Position numbers and translations under genes: made by a program. Below the pieces are notes generated by a model. That model did not search any database, had not been told where the DNA came from, and worked only from the letters and a program-made list of their open reading frames with translations. DNA of 64,000 bases from Verrucomicrobiota bacterium (GTDB lineage: Bacteria > Verrucomicrobiota > Verrucomicrobiia > Chthoniobacterales > Terrimicrobiaceae), in the NCBI GenBank assembly GCA_026398275.1, contig JAPLTF010000032.1, positions 62,001-126,000 on the forward strand. The letters run 5' to 3'. The stretch's first letter is position 1. Each line of letters opens with the position of its first letter. Positions 52,717 to 64,000 of the stretch are shown here, piece after piece.

Positions 52717-52796
52717 ACAGCCATCTGGCCGACGTGCGGGCGGAGAAGATGATTTGCGCCGTGAAGCAGAAGACGATGCGGTTTATCAAGGGGTGA
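52713..52796 (+). pseudogene. C-terminal remnant of an unidentified gene
   Basis: A short frame reads VNSHLADVRAEKMICAVKQ and continues KTMRFIKG to a TGA at 52794. It overlaps the end of the protease remnant in another frame, as if two gene ends had been joined by deletion. No family assigned. The stretch from 52800 to 52946 holds nothing recognisable. Confidence 0.3.
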
Positions 52797-52946
52797 CCGC
52801 TATTTGGGCACGGCCTTGATGTCCACCGGTGCGGAAAGCGTCAAAACACCTGCCCTTGAGCCGAGGCGGCGCGGAAGTCAAAGCGGTTTGGGATGGCTGG
52901 CACGCCGCTCTTGTGACAGACACTCGGCAGAACATAAAGAAAATCA

Positions 52947-54002
52947 ATGCAACACATCCGCCGACGCTTGATGACAGCTTTTGACCGCTGCTACGGTCTT
53001 ATCTCACGCAAGAAGACGTGTTCCAAGCTCATGCCTATCGAGCTTTTTGATGGCCAGGAGTATACCATCGATGAGTTTTACGGGAAATTTTCTGCGTTCT
53101 TTGAGAAGCCTTGGGACTTCTACAGCGACTTTAAAGAAAACGGACCGCTTCGCTTACGGGATGGCGTCCATCCGCGTGACCGGGTTGCACCAAAAGTTCC
53201 CTGTCGTCGTATGATATTTGATTCTCCGGTGGCCACGGAATGGGAGGAGACCAATCTTGTTCCCTTCAAGTGGTTCTCGGATCCCGAACGACGCTCCAAA
53301 ACAATTCTTCTATTCGCGCCGGGATGGGGACGGTCGAACCAAACCGTCGAAGAGAATTGGTGTCATCAATTGCAAAAGCTCGGGGTGGATTGTGGGCTTC
53401 TTACCGTCCCGTTTCACCAGTCAAGAACTCCCGAGGGCTCTTTTTCGGGGGAATACTTCATCAGTGCAAATGTGCTGTGGACGGTTTCAAACTTCCGGCA
53501 CTTCACGGCAGAGATTCGCCGCCTGATACAGGAAATGCGCCAGGAATATGAATATATCGGTTTGATTGGAATGAGCAGTGGAGGATTTCAGGCGGCACTG
53601 GCCAGCAACTGCGAGCCGGTAGATTTCTTCTTTCCGCTTATCACCGGCGGCCAACTCGGAAGCATCACCTGGCACGGATCAATTACCCAGTTTGTCCGTC
53701 GAGATCTGGAAAAGAAGGGTATTGACGAGATCTCACTCGGTAAGGCGTGGAGCATAGCTGACGAAGTGGTGCTGGGCAAACACTGCAAAGCGAAAACCAT
53801 AAAGCAATACATCTCCCTGCATGATCGCGTGGTCCCGACCGTTTACCAACTGAAGCTATGGGAGGCGCTTGGCCGGCCACCTAGATTGGACCTCGCATGC
53901 GCCCATTACAGCAGTTTTTTTCATGGCAATACCGTGATGGGTGACATTGCAAATACTGTTATAGAGGGGGAAGCTCATGGGTATGGGACGGATTCACTTT
54001 GA
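52947..54002 (+). CDS. Alpha/beta hydrolase, ABHD18-like
   Basis: A 351-residue alpha/beta hydrolase. The oxyanion region is ILLFAPGWGRSN, the nucleophile elbow GMSSGG (about residue 212), the acidic residue in ISLHDRVVP, and the catalytic His in CAHYSSFFHG. The order and the QTVEENWCHQLQKLGVDCGLLTVPFHQSRTP segment resemble the ABHD18 group. There is no signal peptide. It is the rightmost intact gene before the tRNA-Arg fragment and thus probably island cargo. Function unknown. Confidence 0.78.
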   Translation: MQHIRRRLMTAFDRCYGLISRKKTCSKLMPIELFDGQEYTIDEFYGKFSAFFEKPWDFYSDFKENGPLRLRDGVHPRDRVAPKVPCRRMIFDSPVATEWEETNLVPFKWFSDPERRSKTILLFAPGWGRSNQTVEENWCHQLQKLGVDCGLLTVPFHQSRTPEGSFSGEYFISANVLWTVSNFRHFTAEIRRLIQEMRQEYEYIGLIGMSSGGFQAALASNCEPVDFFFPLITGGQLGSITWHGSITQFVRRDLEKKGIDEISLGKAWSIADEVVLGKHCKAKTIKQYISLHDRVVPTVYQLKLWEALGRPPRLDLACAHYSSFFHGNTVMGDIANTVIEGEAHGYGTDSL

Positions 54003-54131
54003 TCACCCTGATATCCTCCGGCGAGGAAACTGGACAAACCCGCTGCACTTCTCTACGACCACACAAGTGTTGCCTTCTGAGGAATTGCCTTTCAGGCGCA
54101 GGCAGAACCGATTTCCTATCAGTCAAACTGC

Positions 54132-54180
54132 TGGTGCAGCCGGAAAGACTCGAACTTTCAACCTTCTGATCCGTAGTCGA
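54132..54180 (-). repeat. 3' fragment of tRNA-Arg(ACG), probable attachment site relic
   Basis: On the minus strand the last ~49 bases of a tRNA can be read: anticodon loop CTACGGA, 3' half-stem TCAGA, variable AGGTT, a perfect T-arm (GAAAG-TTCGAGT-CTTTC), acceptor strand GGCTGCA and CCA. The 5' half is missing and the bases before GACTACGG do not pair with TCAGA. 3' tRNA pieces of this kind typically mark integration sites. Confidence 0.7.
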
Positions 54181-54235
54181 GAGCGCTCAGAGGTTATCCT
54201 GTCCAGTTGCCATGCAAAACATCACGGCTCTAATT

Positions 54236-54694
54236 TTACTCCGCTTCTGGAGGGGCGATCCGCTCCAGGACCCCTTTTTCAAGCAGGGCCAATATCCTCA
54301 GGTGCCTAGTGCGGAGGCCTCCACGCTCCCATTCATAATCTGAAATATCGGCATCGGGATTCAAATACTCGTTGAAGGTCTTCTTATCCCCCAAGACGAC
54401 ATCGAGCGAATCCCGATCGGGGTTGAGGATATGCTTTGCAAACCGCAGCCCGTTTTGCGCTTTCGCCGCACTCTCCATATAATCGAGAAGTGAGCGGCTG
54501 TTGATTAATTTGATCCCCCGGCTGGTGCCCGGCTGGGATTTGGTGAACGACTCCACCAACTTTTCTCCGGTCTCCGGATCGGTCTCAGTCAAAATCTGGT
54601 TGAGAGACGCGCGGCTCAATCCGGTCACCGAACACCGCTCCCCTTCCTTCGGAAGCCGGAGCCACTCACCGTTCTGATCTTCGTTAGCGGTCAT
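54236..54694 (-). CDS. Small hypothetical protein with possible DNA-binding start
   Basis: A 152-residue protein. The first part (GEWLRLPKEGERCSVTGLSRASLNQILTE) resembles island-type proteins that begin with a short LPKxGxRCPxTGLSRxxL motif seen before DNA-binding domains. The rest (SLLDYMESAAKAQNGL, DIYDYEWERGGL-like) is acidic and helical. Family not named. It lies between the tRNA-Arg fragment and tRNA-Val; the chosen start is the ATG at 54694. Confidence 0.62.
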   Translation of the reverse strand: MTANEDQNGEWLRLPKEGERCSVTGLSRASLNQILTETDPETGEKLVESFTKSQPGTSRGIKLINSRSLLDYMESAAKAQNGLRFAKHILNPDRDSLDVVLGDKKTFNEYLNPDADISDYEWERGGLRTRHLRILALLEKGVLERIAPPEAE

Positions 54695-54796
54695 AATAAA
54701 GTTCAAACCCGCCTGAGCAAATTGTTATTACTTTGTTATGACTTTCAGGCATATTTGAGAGGGTGTTTATTGTAAAGTGTTGACTATAAATTAGAT

Positions 54797-54868
54797 TGCG
54801 CGATGCAGGGTTCGAACCTGCGACTTCCTGCGTGTGAAGCAGGCGCTCTACCACTGAGCTAATCGCGC
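54797..54868 (-). tRNA. tRNA-Val(CAC)
   Basis: A complete cloverleaf of 72 bases: acceptor GCGCGAT/ATCGCGC, D-arm with AGCTCAGTGGTAGAGC, anticodon stem CCTGC/GCAGG with loop TTCACAC (anticodon CAC), and T-arm GCAGG-TTCGAAC-CTGC with discriminator A. CCA is not encoded. Confidence 0.95.
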
Positions 54869-55122
54869 GAAACTGTCTAAATTTGAAGGGTTGGACCCCC
54901 GTCGGAGTGGGAGGATGAATCGCGCCCATCCCATACCGATACAGCGGGAATATACTACGCACTACACAAAATCCAAGGCAAACAGATTCGCCGGGGTTTG
55001 GAGACGTCCAGCCAGCTCCCGGCATTGGCCGACTTGTGGCGGGGAGCGGGATTGGGACGCCGACGATCACGCGTGATTACGGTGCCTTGAGAAAGGGATT
55101 AACGTCCCTATACTCCCAAAGC

Positions 55123-55968
55123 ATGAACGTGCTCATTGCATCATTACTGAGGGTGACCCTGCTGCTCGCGCTGGGATACCTGCTCGTCTGCCTGTATGTG
55201 TTCTTCAGGCAACGCACGATGCTCTACCATCCGCAGGCGGTTTCCGAGGGGCAGATGCTGGAACTCGCCCGCGAAACCGGAATGTCCCGGTGGCTGGATC
55301 AAAGCGGAAAGCCGGTTGGCTGGGTCACCCGTGATGGCACGGATGGCAGCCCGGTCGTCATTTTTCACGGCAATGCCGGCAGTGCGCTCGGCCGACAACC
55401 ACTCATCGAGAAGCTTCGCGCAGCAGGTGCCACGGGCCGGATCCATGTGGCCGACTACCCCGGCTATGGCTCAGCGCCAGGCGGCCCGACCCAACAATCC
55501 CTGACCGATACGGCGGAACGCGCGCTGGACGCCCTGCCCGGGCGCGCGGTTGTGGTGGGGGAATCCCTGGGCACGGGGGTTGCCGCCCAGGTTGCAAAGC
55601 TGCGCCCCGATAAAATTCAGGGGATCATTCTGGTCACCCCGTTCGAGTCCATGGTCTCCGCCGCAGCCCACCATTATCCATGGTTGCCGGTCCGGCTGCT
55701 CCTGCTCGACCGCTTCGATTCCGCGACCGCGCTGAAGACCTTTCCCGGACCGGTCGCCATCATCCTCGCGGAAAACGATGCGACCACGCCCCCGGAGGGC
55801 GCCCGCCGGCTCTTCGCTGCGCTCGCCGGGCCAAAAAAATTGTGGGAGGTCAGGAACTCCGATCACAACGACGCCGTCGCAAATCTTTCCGCAGCCGACT
55901 GGCGGGAAGTTTGGAAGTTGGTCGAACCCCAGCGGAAGGATTCACAGCGTTCCTTGCCACTCCCATGA
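55123..55968 (+). CDS. Membrane-anchored alpha/beta hydrolase (BEM46/ABHD13-like)
   Basis: A 281-residue protein with an N-terminal membrane anchor (LIASLLRVTLLLALGYLLVCLYVFF) followed by RTMLYHPQAV. The hydrolase domain shows VVIFHGNAGS (oxyanion), DYPGYGSAPGGP, the nucleophile elbow VVGESLGTGVAA, AIILAENDATTPPEGA (acid) and NSDHND (His). This is the BEM46/ABHD13/YfhR type. The start at 55123 directly precedes the anchor. tgt starts 9 bases after the stop. Confidence 0.9.
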   Translation: MNVLIASLLRVTLLLALGYLLVCLYVFFRQRTMLYHPQAVSEGQMLELARETGMSRWLDQSGKPVGWVTRDGTDGSPVVIFHGNAGSALGRQPLIEKLRAAGATGRIHVADYPGYGSAPGGPTQQSLTDTAERALDALPGRAVVVGESLGTGVAAQVAKLRPDKIQGIILVTPFESMVSAAAHHYPWLPVRLLLLDRFDSATALKTFPGPVAIILAENDATTPPEGARRLFAALAGPKKLWEVRNSDHNDAVANLSAADWREVWKLVEPQRKDSQRSLPLP

Positions 55969-55974
55969 AGCTAA

Positions 55975-57123
<1,149 letters not shown>

Positions 57124-57129
57124 GGGAAG

Positions 57130-58891
<1,762 letters not shown>

Positions 58892-58899
<8 letters not shown>

Positions 58900-60538
58900 C
58901 GTCGTTCAATGCGTCCACTTTGTATCCCGGCGGGAGGCCCATGCGGGACCGGAGAAGGTTGACTTCGGATTTCATCTCCAGGATGCGGCTCTCCCGGCCG
59001 ATCATCGCCCGGTTGAACCGCTCGAGCTCCTCGATGCTCGCCTTGAGCTCCTGCTCCACGCGCTTCCGCTGGCTGATTTCCTCGAAGGTGACAACGAATC
59101 CATCCGACCAGGGTTCTGCGGAGATGTAGAGCCACCTGCGCATCTCCTCGTGCGAGTAGAATGTTTCAAAATGGTCGCCGGCCTTGGTTTCAACCACCTG
59201 CACATACCGGTCGAAGATCCCCTCGGTCATGGTGGCGGGAAACAGGCCCAGCAGGCATTTCCCGAGCATGTCCCCGGAGCTCCGGTTCAGCATCGCCTCG
59301 GCTGACTTGTTGGCGAGCACCAGGATGAAATCCGCGATCGCGCCCCTTTCATTTCTCAGGCTCCGGAATGCCATGACCCCCTCCGACGCGCTGTCCAGCA
59401 CGCTCAGGAGCAGGGTTTTCTGGCTCTCCGATTCCGTGCGCTGGCGCCGGAGGGAATCCAGAAGCCGGTTCGCCGAGCCCGCGAGCCTGCCGAATTCGTC
59501 GCGCGAGTTTTCCTGCAGGCGGGCCAGGGAATCCTTGTTGCCGACGAGCGTCTGGAACTCGCGGTCCATCTGGCTGATTTTTCTGATGAACAGGTGCTCG
59601 ATGGCGAGGCAGCAGAAGACCGTGAGCACGATGCCGCCGATGATCGAGTTCCATGCCAGCTTGTTTCGGAGGTCGCCGGCCGCGGAGTAGACGGCGGATG
59701 AGAATTTCAGCCGGAGCCCGGCCGACGGTGTGCCAGCGGCGTTTTCGAACTCAATGACCGCGGAGGTCTCGTCGGGGCTGCCGCCGGAAAATCCGCCCCG
59801 GTAGAGAAAGACCCGGCACGTTCCCAGAGCATCGGTGATCAGGGTTTTCCCTTCGCGCCGGTTGCCCCTCGTTTCGCGCTCGTCCGGCACGAACGGGGAG
59901 ACATTCACGCCGGTGAGCTCCTTCATTTCCTCGAACCATTTTGTGCCGAGATCCAGGCCGTAAACCAGCCATCCCGGCGACGGGCCGGACCCATCCGTGT
60001 GAATGACGGGATGGGCGGAGAGCATGAGCAGACCGTCGGGTGCCGTCAGGATCACCGATCCGGTTTTTCCCTCCTGCAGCAGCCTGCTGTGGCGTGCTTC
60101 ATCCGCATGAAGATAGGCAGGCAGCTCCTTCCCCTCCCGGGCGCGCTCCGGCAGAAAGAACCAGGCGAAGGGGTTTTTCTGCCGGTCGAAGAGCAGGACG
60201 ATATCCTGCCCGGCGAAGATTGACTGGAACAGGTCATTCTTTCCAAGATACCCCCGCTGCTTTCCCTTGAGCAGGGCAAAAATTTCGTCCCGGCCGGCGC
60301 TGTCGATGGCCTTGTTCCGCTGCTGGCGGGCGGCCTGGTTGAGCTGGTTGACCACGCTGTCGATCAACTCTTTGGTCAGCTCGGTCTGCATGCTGGTCAT
60401 GGACTCGAGGAAAACCGTGGAGACCAGGACCAGAAGAGCCGCGGTCAAGGTCAGGACCACACTTCCCACGAAGAGAAATGACTTCGTCCGCAGCGACAAT
60501 CCGCGTGGAAGAAATCGGCCCGGGGAGGTGCTCGGCAT
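58892..60538 (-). CDS. Membrane sensor protein with periplasmic domain, HAMP-like and PAS, no kinase
   Basis: A 548-residue protein. TM1 lies at about 20-42 (SFLFVGSVVLTLTAALLVLVSTVFL), an extracytoplasmic domain of about 230 residues resembles CHASE4 (DIVLLFDRQKNPFAWF, GLDLGTKWFEEM), TM2 is near 290 (IIGGIVLTVFCCLAIEHLF), then come a HAMP-like helix pair, a PAS domain (LLSVLDSASEGVMAFRSL, ANKSAEAMLNRSSGDMLG) and a coiled-coil end (EELERFNRAMIGRESRILEMKSEVN). No H-box or ATP-binding domain follows. The next gene supplies the kinase, with an 8-base overlap. Confidence 0.88.
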
Positions 60539-60549
60539 GGCAGCGGATT

Positions 60550-61443
60550 TTATTGCACCAGGAGGGCGAGAATGGCCTTCTGGGTATGCAGGCGGTTCTC
60601 CGCCTGGCGGAAGATGGTCCCCGCGTTCGCCTCGAAAGTCTCAGCGTCGATCTCCTTTCCGCGGTAGGCGGGAAGGCAGTGCATGACCAGGGCACCAGGT
60701 GCCAGCTTGCAGAGTTCCCCGTTGATCTGATAGCCCTGCAACTGCGAGATCCGGTGCGCGGATTCCTGCTCTTTTCCCATGCTGACCCAGACATCGGTGT
60801 AGAGGACGGTCGCGCTGGCGGCGGCCTCACGAAGATCGGAGGTGACGGAGACCCGGCCCCCGGCCCTGGCCAGCAATTCCGCAGGCGGCTGAAATTCCTC
60901 CGGGGCCGCGATGCGCAGCTCGAATCCCATGCGGGCGGCGGCCCAGATCCACGAGCGCGCGACATTGCATTCGCCGTCGCCGATGAAGGCGACGCGCTGC
61001 CCTTCGAGCGAGCCATGCGTCTCGATGATGGTGAACAAATCCGAAAGGATCTGGCACGGGTGCTCCTCGTCAGTGAGGGCATTGATCGTCGGAATCCGGC
61101 TGAAATCCGCGAAGTCCTCGACATCCTTTTGCGCGAACGTCCGGATCACCGCCCCGTGAAGCATCCGGCCCATGACCCTCGCGGTGTCGCAGATCGGCTC
61201 GCCGCGGCCGAGCTGGATGTCGTCCGCCGCGAGGAACATGACATCTCCGCCGAGCTCGCGGATTCCGGTCTCAAACGACACGCGGGTGCGGGTGGAGGAT
61301 TTGGAAAACATCAGCGCCCAGCACTGGTGGCTCAACGGATGCGAGGCATGGTTTCCGCGTGTGGATTTCATGGCCGCGGCGGATTCCAGAATGCCGGCAA
61401 TCGCCGCCGCATCGAGGGCCTCAACTGAGAGAAGATTTTTCAT
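60550..61443 (-). CDS. argF: Ornithine carbamoyltransferase
   Basis: Transfers carbamoyl from carbamoyl phosphate to ornithine, giving citrulline for arginine synthesis. The carbamoyl-phosphate site is SKSSTRTRVSFE, followed by TDEEHPCQILSDL and the late HCLPAYRGKEI that characterise the enzyme. The length of 297 is usual. The start lies directly after the argD stop, with no gap. Confidence 0.95.
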   Translation of the reverse strand: MKNLLSVEALDAAAIAGILESAAAMKSTRGNHASHPLSHQCWALMFSKSSTRTRVSFETGIRELGGDVMFLAADDIQLGRGEPICDTARVMGRMLHGAVIRTFAQKDVEDFADFSRIPTINALTDEEHPCQILSDLFTIIETHGSLEGQRVAFIGDGECNVARSWIWAAARMGFELRIAAPEEFQPPAELLARAGGRVSVTSDLREAAASATVLYTDVWVSMGKEQESAHRISQLQGYQINGELCKLAPGALVMHCLPAYRGKEIDAETFEANAGTIFRQAENRLHTQKAILALLVQ

Positions 61444-62703
61444 CTAGGAGTGGGGAATGGGAGCAGGTTTCGGTCCATTGTCCAATTTTCCTATCGCGCC
61501 CGCGAACTTTTTCACCGCCTCGTCGATTTCCTCCGCGGTGACGTTGAGCGGAGGAAGGAACCTCACGACGGTCTCGCCCGCGGGAATCGCGAGCAGGCCC
61601 TCGCCCATTGAGCGCACGACGACCTCCAGCGACGGGGGGCGCGGGCCCTCGGGAAACGACGATTTGTCGAGTTGGACGCCGACCATCAGCCCGATCGATC
61701 GCACTTCGGAAACATGAGGAATCCGGGCTGTGAGCAACGCCGAGACGAGGCGTTCCCCGAACCGGACCGCCGCCGCGCGGAGGTTGTCGCGCTCGATGAT
61801 CTCCAGAACCTTCAGGCCTGCCGCGCAGGCAACCGGGTTGCCGCCGTAGGTGGTCCCGTGGCTTCCGGGTCCGAGCAAATCACAGAGGGGCCCGCGGTCA
61901 TCCCGCTGCCCGTCGCCAATCCAGAACGCCCCGAGCGGAAAACCGTTCGCGATGCCCTTCGCCCACGAGACCCCGTCCGGCTGGACACCCGGGGCGAGGC
62001 TCCTCCATCCGCACCACTCGCCGGTCCGCCCGAGTCCGCACTGGATCTCATCAAAGAGCAGGAGCAGATTGTGCCGGTCACAAATCTCCCGGAGCCCAAC
62101 CAGAAATGCCTCCCGGGCGATATGGATCCCACCCTCCCCTTGGACCGGCTCGACCAGAATCGCGACCGTTGTGCGCCCGACGGCGGTCTCCACCGCAGCG
62201 AGATCGCCAAACGGCACGTGCCGGAATCCCTCCAGCAGCGGCCCAAAACCGGCTTTGACCTTCTGCTGACCGGTCGCCGAGATCCCGGCCATCGTCCGGC
62301 CGTGGAACGATCCTTCAAACGTTAAAATCTCATGCCGCCCCGTCACGCTTCCGAACCTTCTGGCAACCTTGATGAGTCCCTCATTGGCCTCGGCGCCGCT
62401 GTTGCAGAAAAAGACTTTCCCAGGCCCCGTGATCTTGACCAGACACTCGGCCAATGCCGCCTGCGGAGCCGTGCGGTAGAGGTTTGAACTGTGCACCAAC
62501 TTTCCGGCCTGCCCGGATATCGCCTCCGTGATTTCCGGGTGCGCGTGCCCGAGCGAGCAGACCGCGATGCCGGCCCCGAAATCCAGATATTCCCGCCCGT
62601 CGAAATCCCAAACCCGGCACCCCGATCCGCGTGCGATATCCAGATCGAACCGCCCGTAGGTCGGGATCACAAACTCCTGATATTTCGCTGCCAATGTGGA
62701 CAT
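61444..62703 (-). CDS. argD: Acetylornithine aminotransferase
   Basis: A class III PLP aminotransferase of 419 residues: GSGCRVWDFDGREYLDFGAGIAV, FFCNSGAEANEGLIKVAR, FEGSFHGRTMAGISATGQQK, LLLFDEIQCGLGRTGEWCG and the PLP Lys in VSWAKGIANGFPLGAF. The linkage to argF (adjacent, same strand) supports the arginine-synthesis role over ornithine or GABA transaminase. The ATG at 62703 fits the family start; ten codons upstream a further start exists. Confidence 0.94.
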   Translation of the reverse strand: MSTLAAKYQEFVIPTYGRFDLDIARGSGCRVWDFDGREYLDFGAGIAVCSLGHAHPEITEAISGQAGKLVHSSNLYRTAPQAALAECLVKITGPGKVFFCNSGAEANEGLIKVARRFGSVTGRHEILTFEGSFHGRTMAGISATGQQKVKAGFGPLLEGFRHVPFGDLAAVETAVGRTTVAILVEPVQGEGGIHIAREAFLVGLREICDRHNLLLLFDEIQCGLGRTGEWCGWRSLAPGVQPDGVSWAKGIANGFPLGAFWIGDGQRDDRGPLCDLLGPGSHGTTYGGNPVACAAGLKVLEIIERDNLRAAAVRFGERLVSALLTARIPHVSEVRSIGLMVGVQLDKSSFPEGPRPPSLEVVVRSMGEGLLAIPAGETVVRFLPPLNVTAEEIDEAVKKFAGAIGKLDNGPKPAPIPHS

Positions 62704-62861
62704 CCGGTCACAGCTAACCGATCCGGCGTACAATGGTGAGAAAAAAATGTGGCGGCGGCGGCCGCGATTCCTTCTTCAGCCCGCCACGACGCTATCGTCG
62801 CAGCCCGTTTTCTGCAGCTATTTTCATCTCCTTCAGCCTCTCTCTTGCTTGTGCCTGGAAA

Positions 62862-64000
62862 CTATAAATCCCGTGATCGGCTGGAAGAATCCCTGCTTAA
62901 TTTTATCGTAATCGTTGTGCTGCCGGTGACGTTGAGCGTTGCGCTGGATGCAAGGCGGGATTTCGCCGAGGCAACGTAGGCATGGCTTCCTAATGTGACG
63001 TCCCGCAGAACCACGGTGCCGGAATCGGATGCCTCAATGCTTTTTCCGTCGAAGGACAACATCGCATCCTCAATCTTCCTGCCCGTTCGGCTGTCCACGA
63101 TGACAAAGGTCAGGGTGGCTTTTTTTATGGGTGTCAGCTTGATGGTCAGGGTGGTGCTTTCCTGGACTTTGACTGGAGCGCTGACCGGAAGGTAGTTTGC
63201 TGCCGAGACAGCGTAGGTGTGGTTGCCCTGGGTGATGTCACGCAGAACCACGGTTCCATGATCGCTTGGCACACTGCTTTTTCCGTCGAATGACAGCGTA
63301 GCATTTTCAATCTTCCTGCCCGTTTGGCTGTCCAAGATGACAAAGGTCAGGGTGGCCTTCTGTGGAGCACGACTCAATTTTACAGTCAGGAGTGTGGCGC
63401 CACTCACATTGAATGAGGCATTTGCGGGGAGGTAGTTTTCTGCTGCGACAAGATAGTTGTGACCGCCAAACGCAACATTGCGGATGACCGCAGTTCCATG
63501 GTCTCCGGACACGATCTTACTGCCATCAATGGAGACGGTGGCATTTTCGACCTTCTTGCCTGAAGCGCTGTCGACGATGGTAAAGGTCACGTTGGCTGTT
63601 TTCCCAGGCGTGGGTGTCGGCGTTGGCGTCGGCGTGGGTGTCGGCGTGGGCGTCGGGGTGGGCGTCGGCGTTGGCGTCGGTGTGGGTGTCGGTGTGGGTG
63701 TCGGCGTGGGTGTCGGCGTGGGTGTCGGCGTGGGTGTCGGCGTTGGCGTCGGCGTTGGCGTCGGCGTTGGCGTTGGCGTTGGCGTTGGCGTTGGCGTCGG
63801 CGTCGGCGTCGGCGTCGGCGTTGGCGTCGGCGTTGGCGGCGGCGTCGGCGTTGGAGTCGGCGTTGGCGTTGGCGGCGGCGTGGGCGTCGGCGTGGGTGTC
63901 GGCGTGGGTGTCGGCGTGGGTGTCGGCGTGGGTGTCGGCGTGGGTGTCGGCGTGGGTGTCGGCGTGGGTGTCGGCGTGGGTGTCGGTGTCGGTGCTGCGA
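62862..64000 (-). CDS. Repetitive Pro-Thr-linker surface protein, 5' end outside window
   Basis: The frame is open from the window edge to a stop at 62862. The C-terminal 240 residues form three similar units of about 80 residues ([63 protein letters not shown]), each followed by [16 protein letters not shown]-like strands, as in carboxypeptidase-regulatory-like or PEGA-type beta sandwiches. Upstream about 130 codons encode an almost pure Pro-Thr linker. The whole suggests an exported, perhaps surface-exposed multidomain protein. Signal peptide and any catalytic domain would lie beyond position 64000. Confidence 0.82.
   Translation of the reverse strand, partial: AAPTPTPTPTPTPTPTPTPTPTPTPTPTPTPTPTPTPTPTPPPTPTPTPTPTPPPTPTPTPTPTPTPTPTPTPTPTPTPTPTPTPTPTPTPTPTPTPTPTPTPTPTPTPTPTPTPTPTPTPTPTPTPTPTPGKTANVTFTIVDSASGKKVENATVSIDGSKIVSGDHGTAVIRNVAFGGHNYLVAAENYLPANASFNVSGATLLTVKLSRAPQKATLTFVILDSQTGRKIENATLSFDGKSSVPSDHGTVVLRDITQGNHTYAVSAANYLPVSAPVKVQESTTLTIKLTPIKKATLTFVIVDSRTGRKIEDAMLSFDGKSIEASDSGTVVLRDVTLGSHAYVASAKSRLASSATLNVTGSTTITIKLSRDSSSRSRDL
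63600..63994. repeat. Long Pro-Thr-encoding tandem repeat (6-base unit)
   Basis: About 395 bases consist of GGCGTx hexamers (GGCGTC, GGCGTG, GGTGTC, GGCGTT), with higher-order twelve-base periods. Rare GGCGGC interruptions keep the frame. Read on the minus strand this is (Pro-Thr)n. Such tracts expand and contract by slippage. Confidence 0.95.

Noticed and set aside
63600-63994. CRISPR-like repeat array
   Set aside because: There are no unique spacers; the unit is six bases, keeps the frame and encodes Pro-Thr.

Overview
The window is high-GC bacterial chromosome and most likely comes from a Verrucomicrobiota genome. The best taxonomic marker is the very large pilin-like protein at 13694-17521, which looks like the lineage-restricted Verru_Chthon cassette protein A family. 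The many glycoside hydrolases, CBM9, ceramidase-like and xylose-isomerase-like proteins, and the DUF932 gene, fit that phylum. Names rest on motif recognition only; no database search was possible.

1-12.8 kb: one leftward run of ten tightly packed genes behind a perfect LacI-type palindrome (12786-12797). In order of transcription: CoA-acylating aldehyde dehydrogenase, class IV aminotransferase, phosphotriesterase-like hydrolase, TPP enzyme, GH4 glycosidase, two alpha/beta hydrolases, PIG-L deacetylase, and two tandem paralogous (alpha/alpha)6-type glycosidases, the last cut by the window edge. It looks like a pathway that deacylates and cleaves a glycoside and then degrades a carbon skeleton by way of a semialdehyde. 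12.8-17.5 kb: Verru_Chthon protein A plus a coupled exported protein.

18-25 kb: a second leftward cluster, with a LacI regulator, an M24-fold protein lacking metal ligands, an ASRT-family ligand-binding protein, a polysaccharide deacetylase, a large putative glycosidase and a CBM9 protein, with a second copy of the operator. 24.9-27 kb: a Tat-signal protein and a 5'-truncated IS91-type transposase that abuts the 3' end of an MFS transporter gene. 27-36.4 kb: MFS transporter, sugar isomerase, a broken GH95 fucosidase gene, a double SGNH hydrolase, a LacI regulator, an L-fuconolactonase-like amidohydrolase and, divergently from a third operator, an Ldh_2 dehydrogenase and an SDR. This resembles a non-phosphorylative L-fucose route. 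36.5-44.6 kb: sugar-amine genes with much decay (frameshifted AraC regulator, DegT aminotransferase split by an in-frame TGA, a 21-codon relic, a fragment of the 3300-4073 esterase), then a NagB-like deaminase and a ceramidase-like hydrolase.

44.6-54.2 kb: a probable genomic island. It holds an AAA ATPase, a DUF1016 (YhcG-like) nuclease, a DUF932 protein, a YbjN-like protein, two small proteins, a DUF5615/DUF433 toxin-antitoxin pair placed between two copies of a structured RNA-like element, an autoregulated HTH protein and gene remnants. It ends beside a 3' fragment of a tRNA-Arg. 54.2-64 kb is ordinary chromosome: tRNA-Val, tgt, a split sensor/hybrid kinase pair, argD-argF, and the C-terminal part of a surface protein with a long Pro-Thr repeat that runs off the window.
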